Shown piece by piece: positions 6,863 through 14,957 of a stretch of 56,892 bases of DNA; position 1 is the stretch's first letter; each line of letters opens with the position of its first letter. The stretch comes from RGIG2206 sp045577615. Lineage in GTDB: Bacteria; Bacillota; Clostridia; Oscillospirales; Acutalibacteraceae. The DNA lies in NCBI GenBank assembly GCA_045577615.1, contig JAZNIT010000035.1:1-56892 (forward strand), in the 5' to 3' direction. A program made the position numbers and the translations under genes. Under the pieces are notes generated by a model. That model was not told where the DNA came from. It saw only the letters and a program-made list of their open reading frames with translations, and searched no databases.

Positions 6863-7261
6863 ATGAAAAATAGGTTTTCAAATCATTATAGTAAATATAA
6901 AATTTGCTATATTACAAGTGTTGCTATAGTGGCAGGCATATTTTTATCTACTTACTTTTCAGAATTGTTTGAGATCGGTATTTTTAACTTTAGCGATATA
7001 TATTTACTATTTATTATTCCAATATGTTCAATTTTTTATGGTATCGTTACTCATCTCAAAGTAAGAAAAATATGGATTCCTCAACTTATATTCTTTATTA
7101 TATTTATTTTAGGGTATTTATTATTAACTTTTTCATTAAACGGCAGTTTTAAAAAAACAGGAGGAATTTTTATACTATGTATATATCCATTAGTTTTTTC
7201 GCTATTTAGTACGATAGTAACAGCGTTTATTTTTAAAATGAAGAAATTAATAGAAAAATAG
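6863..7261 (+). CDS. Small four-helix membrane protein of unknown function
   Basis: The protein has 132 residues with four hydrophobic helices (about 15-32, 43-65, 75-93 and 102-125) and short lysine-rich ends, consistent with an integral membrane protein. GGAGG sits eight bases before the ATG, inside the end of the preceding remnant. It may have been the accompanying gene of that broken gene, for example an immunity or accessory membrane protein, but nothing in the sequence proves it. A terminator follows about 100 bases downstream. Confidence 0.55.
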   Translation: MKNRFSNHYSKYKICYITSVAIVAGIFLSTYFSELFEIGIFNFSDIYLLFIIPICSIFYGIVTHLKVRKIWIPQLIFFIIFILGYLLLTFSLNGSFKKTGGIFILCIYPLVFSLFSTIVTAFIFKMKKLIEK

Positions 7262-7359
7262 CAATTTGAATTTGAAAACCTATTCAGCCTGTGTTATTAA
7301 AATGCAGGCGGTTTTTCTATACAAAAATATTGATTTTTATCTTTTTAAAAAATGTTTTT

Positions 7360-7390
7360 AACCCTGACACTCGTTGTCAGGGTTGTTTTT
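7360..7390 (+). terminator. Rho-independent terminator
   Basis: AACCCTGACA (7360-7369) and TGTCAGGGTT (7375-7384) form a perfect 10-bp stem with loop CTCGT, followed by a T-rich run. It ends the accessory transcript and abuts the IS200 left-end hairpin. Confidence 0.8.
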
Positions 7391-7397
7391 GTATAAC

Positions 7398-7619
7398 GAA
7401 AACCACGCGATAGTCGCGTGGTTCAAAAGAGGTTAACCGATGAACAAAAATCCTCCATTTGTGTTAAAATAGCAAAGACCTGCCAGTCAAGCTAAAACAC
7501 AAATGGAGGATTTATAAATGAAAAAAGAAGAAATTAATACAAATAGTTTAGCACACACAAAGTGGAATTGCAAGTACTATATAGTTTTTGCGCCAAAGTA
7601 CAGACGAAAAGTGTTTTAT
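7398..7619 (+). mobile_element. Truncated IS200-type element (left end only)
   Basis: The left end carries a perfect subterminal hairpin, AACCACGCGA-TAG-TCGCGTGGTT (7401-7423), of the kind IS200/IS605 TnpA recognises as single-stranded DNA. A second inverted pair, AAATCCTCCATTTGTGTT (7448-7465) with AACACAAATGGAGGATTT (7496-7513), is perfect over 18 bases and buries the ribosome binding site GGAGG, the known IS200 way of keeping transposase translation low. The element stops after 34 tnpA codons. No right end is present, so it cannot move by itself. Confidence 0.85.
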
Positions 7620-7652
7620 TTAGTATTCAACTATAATCCTGCCGCCCGATAA
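7518..7652 (+). pseudogene. tnpA: IS200 transposase TnpA, N-terminal fragment
   Basis: The first 34 codons encode a typical IS200 TnpA start, including SLAHTKWNCKYYIVFAPKYR and RRKVFY. The HUH motif and the catalytic tyrosine of this Y1 transposase family (~150 residues) are missing. At position 7620 the frame runs into the stop codon region of the gene on the opposite strand and adds ten unrelated codons before stopping. The break coincides with the opposite gene's TAA, so the deletion or recombination joined IS200 precisely to that gene's end. Confidence 0.85.
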
Positions 7653-10581
7653 TCCGAATTTTGTTTGCATATAGCTTTCACACCAAAGGGAAGTGTCGGG
7701 TACTCGTTCTTCATACCATTTTGGATTGCTGATTTGTTTGTCAGTGCCGTTCCACGCGAGATTGGGATTGGCGTAGCTTCCGCCAAACAGATTGCCAATT
7801 TCACCGTGGGGTCTGTGATATGGTCCTAAAAGATTTCTTAAAGAGCTTGACAAAACAATTTTTATTTTATTAGTTCCGTTAATTACTTGTTTTGTTATAT
7901 CAATCTCATAAGGATTCCACATAAGCAGTCCGCAATCGTTGCCGTTAACAAATACTCTTCCGCAAGCGGAATTGACATTGTCAAACTTAAGAATAACCTG
8001 TTTGGGATTTTTTGCGTCAACCCATACTTCTTGTGTTAATTCAACCTTGCCGGCATAGAATGGATAGCCGTTTGCTGTTATCTCGTTGTTTGAGTGGTGA
8101 GCCTCGTTGTCGATTGCAAAACCGCTGTATCGCGTGTTGCCTATCAAACAGGCTTCTGCCTCAGCATTGACTGCAAAATCACCGATGATATAGCAGCATT
8201 CCAATTCGTCGCCTCGCTGATACTCAAAGAGTGAATTGATAGCTTTCTTTGCACGCGCAAGAGGAACATAGTTATCCTTATAGATGGTTACTTTGTTAAT
8301 ACCGCGCCTGATTTTAGGTATGGATATGGTTTTGAACTGCTTTGCAAGATAATATCCGTCAACCAACGATTTTACAGGCTCTCCGTTAAAACTTACCGCC
8401 CATTCTTCTGCGTTTTCAAGTGCAAGTTTAGCACCTTCAACTTCGATGTGTGACTCGAACTCAAACTCTAAGGTTATGGGGCCACAGTAGTTTTCTCTGA
8501 CCAAAATGTCTTGAACTGCCAACACAGGAATATGTATCGAAAAATCCTCATCGCTTTTTTTGACACGACAGAACTCAAGCAGAAAAACATTGTTGTTGAG
8601 TCGATTCAGATGCCAGCTGTTGTTAAGGGGAACTGTTAAGGTGGTAGCAGGCTTTTTAGGAGTAACCTCGCTTATTCCGTCAGCAAGTGAAAGCATAACG
8701 CTGGCACCTTCTTCTAATGTTAGGCTAATAGAGGTAACGCCGTCAGAGTAAGCGGCGATCTCTTCAACCTTTCCGTTTTTGCTGTGGGTTATAAAAGCTC
8801 TGTAAAACCCGTTAATTGACAAGGTTACTTGTTTTTTAGCAGAACAGTCAAAGTTCAAAATAAAAAAGTTTATGCCTTTATCGGTTGTCCGTTTCATAAC
8901 TCTGACATTTTTTGCGCCTTCACCTGAAAGAGAGAAGTCTGATAGGCTGCGCAGCTGTTGAATCAGCTTGGTTACTGTAGTTAACTGTATATCGCTGGGG
9001 TTTAATTCGGCTCCATCAGCAAACGAAGGAATTGAATCAAGCGCAAAAACTTTTCCACCATTTTTAACAAACTGATTTATAAAATTGGCGGTAGATTTTC
9101 TTATATGAGTAAGATACGGCATAACGATGGTGTCGTATTCGCACTTGCCAACTATCAATTGATCGCGAGATACATATCCGTCGCGCTCAATTATACGCTC
9201 ATCACCCAAATCAAACTGAATGTGAGATGCGGTTAAGCGAGAGATAAGGTTGACAAAAAGCCCGTCTAATTTTTCAAGCTGATCTTCGGATTTTGCTTGC
9301 TCACCTCTATTAACTTTTCCCGGGAAAAGAGCTGCACCGCTACCCAAAGGATGGATAACCAAAACCTTACTGCAGCGCTTGCCTTCAGTAACAAATTTTG
9401 AAGTGGTTACGACTGCCTCGGTCATCTCGCCGAATTCATCCCAATAGGGCTGATAATAGTTGATATGAGGTGGATAAGCGCGTTTTCTTCTGCCACCCAA
9501 AGAATAAAAACTTCCATGAATAGCGCGGTGGTTAATGCCGTAACAAGCGTAGGTGTCAAAAATATGTTTTTGATCCCTGAAACTTAGATTTTGTGAGCTA
9601 ACGCCATACATTTCGCAAAGCATATGCTCTTGGCCTGCCTGTGCGGCTGCCGATGCAAGCTGCAGGGGAGTGGTCAAGGTAACAATTCTGCTGCCATGGG
9701 TTTCATAGATCTCAGGCGGCTTAATTTCATTCTCACGCCAGTTAAGCTGTGCAAGCAATACGTCAATACCGGGAAGATCAAAATAACTGTAATAAGGCAT
9801 TGTTGCAGCGGCGCGAAGCAATTGGCTTTTAATTGTTTCTTCCATCATAAGATGACCACTGAACCAAAGATTGTTTTTGTTGCACCATTCTTTGATTTTT
9901 GCAAAATAAGCGTGCTCCATCATATCCTGAATGAGGGTGCGGTATTGCCAACGAACCGTTTTATAATCACCCTCATCAACGTATAAAAGGTGCAGTTTTT
10001 CTCGCAAATTATAACCGTAGCGATTTAAAAATTTTTCTTCCAGTTTTTTGGGATAGGGAAGATATTCGGATGAATAGCTTGGTTCATCAACCCAAACTGA
10101 TATTACGGTTTTACCGAAATGCTTTTTAAACACGTCCCACATGCTGTAGCAAATATCAATATATTTCTCAACGGATTCTTCGTCAAACAGATCGAGAAAG
10201 GTTTGAGAGTTAAACCGGCTTAGATTTATATCATTAGACTTGTGCAAAAGTTCACAATCTTCGGGAATAACACCTTTATCAGCACGCAAAAAAATCCAAA
10301 GCATAGTTAGGATCTAAATCAGGAATTGCCTCGGGCATATATCGGGCTTGCAGTAAAACCTTAATTCCGCATTTTTCAGCAGTTTCAACTATTAGCTTCA
10401 TTTTGCTCATAAAATTCTCGCCGGGATAATCGGATTTGAGCCCTAAGTAAGTGCGAGCAATAAAGGCATAAATACCTTTATTATGCATTTCATTTATTTG
10501 ATAAACTATATCTTCGTCTTCCAATTGGTCGTTAAGCATCCAAAAGGTTGTTCCGCCAAAAATACTGTTTTCGATTTTCAT
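7620..10581 (-). pseudogene. GH106-like glycoside hydrolase (alpha-L-rhamnosidase family-like), frameshifted
   Basis: Two overlapping minus-strand frames (10279-10581 and 7620-10304) make one ~985-residue protein if one base is dropped from the run of seven A/T pairs at 10288-10294: PNYALDF then continues into LRADKGVIPEDCELL. The pattern FGGTTFWMLNDQ, VWVDEPSYSSEY and CEMYG...DQKHIFDTYACYG...NHRAIHGSFYSLGGR resembles the GH106-like family, followed by C-terminal beta-sandwich domains (AVNAEAEACLIGNTRY, GRVFVNGNDCGLLMWNPYEI). No signal peptide is present, so it would act on imported oligosaccharides. GAGGTG precedes the start. The break is a real mutation, a phase-variable tract or a sequencing error. 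Confidence 0.6.
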
Positions 10582-10688
10582 ATATAATCACCTCATAAAT
10601 GATTGTTAAATAAGTTTAACATATATATTAACAAAAGTATATGCCAAAACTTAACTGTATTTGGTAAAAAACAAACCTCGTGGTTTGG

Positions 10689-10717
10689 TTGACACATTTA
10701 ATTGCAAATGTTATAAT
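10689..10717 (+). promoter_or_regulatory. Promoter of mnmA
   Basis: Consensus TTGACA (10689-10694), 17-base spacer, TATAAT (10712-10717). The transcript would start about 20 bases before the start codon. Confidence 0.85.
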
Positions 10718-10746
10718 CTCTGTATACTAATGAAAGGAGTGATAAA

Positions 10747-11793
10747 ATGAACAAAAAAGTTATGATTGCCATGAGCGGCGGCGTTGACTCGGGCGTTACG
10801 GCATATCTGTGCAAACAGGCCGGATATGATTGTATTGGCGCTACAATGAGTTTGTTCAGAGAAGATGGACAAACAAATCTTGACGATGTATCCGATGCAA
10901 GGAAAATTGCCGATATGCTTTCTATGCCTCTCGAGGTGCTTGATCTATCAAAAGAATTTGAGCGAGAGGTTATTGCTCGTTTTATCAGCTCTTACGAAAA
11001 TGGCGATACGCCTAATCCGTGTATTTTTTGCAACAAACATTTGAAGTTTGGCATAATGCTTGACGCCGCAATTAAAATGGGCTGCGATAAGCTTGCAACG
11101 GGGCATTACGCACGGATTGAAAAATCAGGGGATAGATACCTGCTTAAAAAAGGCGCAGATATAACTAAGGATCAATCGTATGTCTTGCATTGCTTAACTC
11201 AGCATCAGTTAAGTCACTTGCTTTTTCCGGTGGGTGAGTTCAGCAAGAATGAGATACGTTTAATCGCACAAGAGAATAATCTTGTTAACGCTCGCAAGAA
11301 GGACAGTCAGGATATCTGCTTTGTTCCCGATGGCGATTACGCTGCGTTTATAAGCCGATACACAGGCAAAACCTACCCTGACGGTGACTTTGTCAATCTT
11401 CAAGGTGAGGTGTTAGGCAGACATAAGGGTATAATCAAATATACCACCGGTCAGCGAAGGGGGTTGGGTTTGGCACTGCCTGCGCCAATGTATGTTTGCC
11501 GTAAGGATATGGATAATAATCAGGTGGTGCTTTGCAGCAATGAGCAGTTGTTTACCAATCGGCTTAAGGCTGTGGATTTCAACTGGATTTCATGTGAATG
11601 CCCAACTGCACCTATTCGCGCTTATGCACGGACAAGATATAGTCAGGTTGAACAGCCTGCAACAATTATACCTACCTCTGAAAACAGGGTGATTATAGAG
11701 TTCGATTCTCCGCAACGTGCTATCACCACAGGTCAATCTGCTGTTGTATACGACGGCGATATTGTTGTCGGTGGCGGTATAATAGCAGAATAA
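10747..11793 (+). CDS. mnmA: tRNA-specific 2-thiouridylase MnmA
   Basis: MnmA uses ATP and a relayed persulfide sulfur to make 2-thiouridine at the wobble position of tRNA Lys, Glu and Gln. The N-terminus shows the PP-loop SGGVDS at residues 10-15, which binds ATP. The catalytic cysteine pair is visible as Cys95 (in FCNKHLKFG) and Cys191 (in SQDICF). TGHYARI and KDQSYVL are also conserved, and a C-terminal beta barrel follows. At 348 residues it has normal family length. It is a single-gene transcript: consensus promoter before it, AAAGGAG ribosome site, and a terminator right after the stop. No cysteine desulfurase is nearby. Confidence 0.96.
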   Translation: MNKKVMIAMSGGVDSGVTAYLCKQAGYDCIGATMSLFREDGQTNLDDVSDARKIADMLSMPLEVLDLSKEFEREVIARFISSYENGDTPNPCIFCNKHLKFGIMLDAAIKMGCDKLATGHYARIEKSGDRYLLKKGADITKDQSYVLHCLTQHQLSHLLFPVGEFSKNEIRLIAQENNLVNARKKDSQDICFVPDGDYAAFISRYTGKTYPDGDFVNLQGEVLGRHKGIIKYTTGQRRGLGLALPAPMYVCRKDMDNNQVVLCSNEQLFTNRLKAVDFNWISCECPTAPIRAYARTRYSQVEQPATIIPTSENRVIIEFDSPQRAITTGQSAVVYDGDIVVGGGIIAE

Positions 11794-11824
11794 AAGCACC
11801 GTTTCATTTAAACGGTGCTTTTTA
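11793..11824. terminator. Bidirectional terminator between mnmA and the TIM-barrel gene
   Basis: AAAGCACCGTTT (11793-11804) and AAACGGTGCTTT (11810-11821) form a 12-bp stem with A and T tracts on both sides, serving both converging genes. Confidence 0.9.
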
Positions 11825-11826
11825 AA

Positions 11827-12609
11827 TTATACAATAGGTCTGAGAAGATTGATAGATTCTTTGATTTCTGCCCAAGGATCGTCTGTACGAGTGGTTGCCT
11901 CAAGACTAAAAATCTTATCGCAACCTGAATATTTAATGTTGTTAATTATGTGCTTCCAGTCAATACCGTCGTTTGCGTAAGGATAGGCACGCGAGCTGTT
12001 GGGTGCGGCGATATGTACGTGCTTTACGATGCCTTTGTAGTCTTTGAGAGTTTCGAACGCTTCATCCTCCATACCCATATGGTAAGAATCGATATGAGCT
12101 GCAACATAAGGACTGTTAACCATCTTTGCAAACTCTACGCCCTCTTTAACGGTGTGTATAAAGTTTGTTTCTTTTTTATTAAGGCTTTCTATGCAAAGGG
12201 TAATACCATATTGCTCGCAACGAGGGATGAATGAACGGTGCAAAACCTCTGCAAAACGCTTTGCGTGTTCATTGGGGTCAACGCCTTCGGGAATGTTGCG
12301 CAAGCGTCCGCTACCTACAACCTGAGTATTAACACCTAAAATTGCTAAGCGCTCAAATAGGCTGTCGATGTAATCGTTAAGCACCTTTTCATCTGCAAAA
12401 AAGCCAACTGAACCGGGGAGCACACAGTTTGAAGCAAGGGCGGGTAAATTGAGGTCAATAAGCTGTTGCTTAAGCTCTTTAACCTTTTGCAATTCATAGC
12501 CTTGAATAGTGTAGCCTCTAACCTCAATAAAATCTGCACCGGTTTCTTTGACAGCTTTAAGAGTTTCAAAAGAGTCGGTGTAATTGTTTGTGCATAATCC
12601 GATTTGCAT
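11827..12609 (-). CDS. Sugar phosphate isomerase/epimerase-like TIM-barrel protein
   Basis: This 260-residue protein belongs to the xylose isomerase-like (AP endonuclease 2-type) TIM-barrel superfamily. Metal-ligand acids and histidines appear in the usual order: E-V-R near the start (FIEVRGY), CIESLNKKETNFIHT, AAHIDSYHMGMED, KHVHIAAPNSS and SLEATTRTDDPW. Relatives interconvert keto-sugars or handle inositol derivatives, and the real substrate cannot be read from sequence. It is monocistronic, with a shared terminator downstream. The ribosome site AGGAAG lies upstream of the ATG. Confidence 0.8.
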   Translation of the reverse strand: MQIGLCTNNYTDSFETLKAVKETGADFIEVRGYTIQGYELQKVKELKQQLIDLNLPALASNCVLPGSVGFFADEKVLNDYIDSLFERLAILGVNTQVVGSGRLRNIPEGVDPNEHAKRFAEVLHRSFIPRCEQYGITLCIESLNKKETNFIHTVKEGVEFAKMVNSPYVAAHIDSYHMGMEDEAFETLKDYKGIVKHVHIAAPNSSRAYPYANDGIDWKHIINNIKYSGCDKIFSLEATTRTDDPWAEIKESINLLRPIV

Positions 12610-12698
12610 ATATATTACTTCCTATTTTTTGTTAATTATACATCTTTACATTCGCAAATTATATAGTGAAAATAGTTTTGTTGATTGTAAATATTGCT

Positions 12699-13136
12699 TT
12701 ATTTGTACTTTGAATATTGGTCTACAGCCATTTTGTCGCATCTTTCGTTTTCAGGATGCCCGGCATGGCCTTTTATCCAGTTAAAAGTCACCCGGTGCTT
12801 TTGGGTTAAATCTAAAAGCTCACCCCACAAATCGGGATTAAGAGCAGGCTTTTTATCGGCTTTTTTCCATCCGCGGCTGCGCCAACCTTCTGCCCAGCCG
12901 AGATTCATACCATCACAAACATATTTTGAGTCGGTGCACACACTTACGTTACAAGTCTCTTTAAGTGCTTTGAGTCCTTCAATAACCGCTGTTAATTCCA
13001 TTCGGTTGTTGGTTGTGCTTTCTTCACCGCCGCAGAGTTCTTTTTCGATGCCGTTATATCGCAATATAGCACCCCAACCGCCCGGGCCGGGATTGCCGGA
13101 GCAAGCACCGTCGGTGAAAAGTTCAATATTCTTCAT
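12699..13136 (-). CDS. rnhA: Ribonuclease HI
   Basis: RNase HI cuts the RNA strand of RNA-DNA hybrids in the cytoplasm, removing R-loops and primers. All four metal-binding acids are visible: Asp9 in FTDG, Glu47 in NRMEL, Asp69 in CTDSKYV and Asp134 in ERCDKMA; His124 in WIKGHAGHPEN is the general base. The 145-residue length and the basic-protrusion region (WRSRGWKKADKK) fit the E. coli-like type without a hybrid-binding domain. The gene overlaps the end of the DUF2461 gene by 14 bases, and its ribosome site GGAGG lies inside that gene, so the two are translationally coupled. Confidence 0.96.
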   Translation of the reverse strand: MKNIELFTDGACSGNPGPGGWGAILRYNGIEKELCGGEESTTNNRMELTAVIEGLKALKETCNVSVCTDSKYVCDGMNLGWAEGWRSRGWKKADKKPALNPDLWGELLDLTQKHRVTFNWIKGHAGHPENERCDKMAVDQYSKYK

Positions 13137-13833
13137 TGTATACCTCCAAGCTGCTGTTGTAGGATGTAGTTACTGACAGCATAAAATCATATAGCGGTTT
13201 AAATGATTTGAATGCAAGGCTTAACTCTTTTACAAGCTTTTTAGGTTGGTTCAAAACCTTTACGCCTTTGATACGCTTGATAACAAAGGGCGCTTTTTGG
13301 TCGTACCAAATTGCTGCAACGCCATCAATTCCATCCGCTTCGGCTTTGGAACGCTTGTAGCGATTGTCCTCAATAATAGCTCCTGAGGATAATGCGCATG
13401 CGGTTGCATCATCAAGTTGCGCAGGATTTGATTTTATGGCCTTGCGCCAATATTCCATAAAAGCGGGTGTGCCGCTTATTATACCGCAGCCATAGTTGTA
13501 TCCTTCAGGTGAAAATTCAAACCACATCATAGGCGTTGGAAGATGGTTCTTTTGATGACGAAACATCATCCACAGATTTTCTCTGTACAGGCTTTTATCG
13601 TGGGTGAAACGAGTATCGCGACGTACTCTTGATATACACCTTACAGGGTCTAAAATAAAATCAGGGTTTATATCTACAAGAGTGTCAAAAAGGTCGTCAA
13701 GCAAATCTCGCAAAGGGAGAGTAACCATTTCTTTGATTTTGTTCTTGTTCTCATCATAAAAGGCTTTGGAATCGTTGAATCGGTTTATAGCTAACAATTC
13801 AATTCCTTCAGGTTTAATTCCTTTAAACCTCAT
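13123..13833 (-). CDS. DUF2461 family protein
   Basis: The 236-residue protein matches the DUF2461 (TIGR02453-like) pattern: an N-terminal FNDSKAFYDENK, then DPVRCISRVRRDTRFTHDKSLYRENLW, WFEFSPEGYNYGCGI, and a C-terminal KRIKGVKVLNQPKK. Its function is unknown. The start was set at the ATG in MRFKGIKPEG because AAGGAG lies ten bases upstream; an earlier in-frame start at 13875 would run back into dusB. The start overlaps the dusB stop by 11 bases and the end overlaps rnhA, so it sits tightly inside a tRNA-modification / RNase H operon. Confidence 0.85.
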   Translation of the reverse strand: MRFKGIKPEGIELLAINRFNDSKAFYDENKNKIKEMVTLPLRDLLDDLFDTLVDINPDFILDPVRCISRVRRDTRFTHDKSLYRENLWMMFRHQKNHLPTPMMWFEFSPEGYNYGCGIISGTPAFMEYWRKAIKSNPAQLDDATACALSSGAIIEDNRYKRSKAEADGIDGVAAIWYDQKAPFVIKRIKGVKVLNQPKKLVKELSLAFKSFKPLYDFMLSVTTSYNSSLEVYNEEY

Positions 13834-14800
13834 TTTCGCTACACTCCTTGCATACGTCATAGCACAATTTTTCAAGTTCGGCCATCGTAGATATTTCGCC
13901 GCATCTTTTTCTGAATGCAGCTGCTCCTCTCAGACCCTTTATATACCAGGCGGCGTGCTTTCTCATCTCAAGCAAAGCAGTGCGCTCGCCTTTATCTTCT
14001 ACTGTTGCAGCCGCTTGTCGCATAAGCACAAGCATACGCTCGCTTATTGGTGGCTCTGGCAATATTCTGCCTTCGCCTATATATGCGTTGATTTGGCTGA
14101 ATATCCAGGGCGAACCCATAGCACCTCTACCAACCATAATAAAGTCGCAACCGGTGTATTCATACATTCTTGCTGCGCTCTTTGCATCAACAATATCGCC
14201 GTTGGCAATTACAGGAATGGAAACTGCTTTTTTAACCTCTGAAATTATATCAAGGTTAACGGGCGGAGCATACATTTGCTCCCGAGTGCGCCCGTGAACA
14301 GTTACTGCCGTAGCACCTGCTTGTTCGCATCGTTTAGCCAACTCAACAACGTTTAGGTTGTTGAGATCCCAACCCGAGCGCATTTTTACTGTTATCGGCA
14401 GATCAACGGCTTTGACAACCGCATCCACTATTTCTTGCGCAAGCTGAGGATTTTTCATCAAAACTGCGCCACCGCCGGATGCGGCAACCTTTGGTGCGGG
14501 ACAACCCATATTTATATCAATAAAATCGGGATTGTACTTTAATGAGTCGACTGCAGCTTGTGCCATAATATCCGGATTGCTGCCAAACAGTTGTATAGCA
14601 ACAGGTCGCTCGCCATCACTCACAGCCAACATACTATGTGATTTTTTATCGCCCATAGAAACGGCTTTAGCACTTATTAACTCGCTTACGGTAAAGGCGG
14701 CGCCGTATCCTCTGCATAGTTTGCGAAAGGAGCGGTCAGCCACTCCTGCCATAGGCGCAAGAGCTGCAAAAGCATCGGTTTCAAAGTTGCCAATTCTCAT
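13823..14800 (-). CDS. dusB: tRNA-dihydrouridine synthase (DusB-type)
   Basis: This FMN enzyme reduces uridine in the D-loop of tRNA using NADPH. The TIM-barrel domain begins with APMAGVADRSFRKLCRGYGA, the catalytic Cys100 sits in INMGCPAPKV, and VKMRSGW, VHGRTREQMY, NGDIVDA and MVGRGAMGSPWIF mark the FMN and substrate sites. The C-terminal helical tRNA-binding domain follows from about residue 240. At 325 residues it matches the DusB/NifR3 type of Firmicutes. It is first in the dusB / DUF2461 / rnhA operon. The upstream gap to polA is divergent. Confidence 0.93.
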   Translation of the reverse strand: MRIGNFETDAFAALAPMAGVADRSFRKLCRGYGAAFTVSELISAKAVSMGDKKSHSMLAVSDGERPVAIQLFGSNPDIMAQAAVDSLKYNPDFIDINMGCPAPKVAASGGGAVLMKNPQLAQEIVDAVVKAVDLPITVKMRSGWDLNNLNVVELAKRCEQAGATAVTVHGRTREQMYAPPVNLDIISEVKKAVSIPVIANGDIVDAKSAARMYEYTGCDFIMVGRGAMGSPWIFSQINAYIGEGRILPEPPISERMLVLMRQAAATVEDKGERTALLEMRKHAAWYIKGLRGAAAFRKRCGEISTMAELEKLCYDVCKECSENEV

Positions 14801-14957
14801 ATAATTAACCTCAAAATCAACTGGTTTTTATATTTTTTATTAGTTACAAAATAATAATAACATATTTCTTTATAAAATTCAAAAAATTATTCTATTTTTT
14901 GCAAAAATATGTTATAATCATATTTAATGATAAAATCTGACCGAAAGGTGACGAGAT

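Noticed and set aside
12694..13176. Plus-strand ORF of 160 codons opposite rnhA
   Set aside because: It is the complement of a clear rnhA gene, and its translation is low-complexity and motif-free.
13766..14804. Several plus-strand ORFs opposite dusB
   Set aside because: dusB is fully supported by motifs on the minus strand; these are shadow frames.
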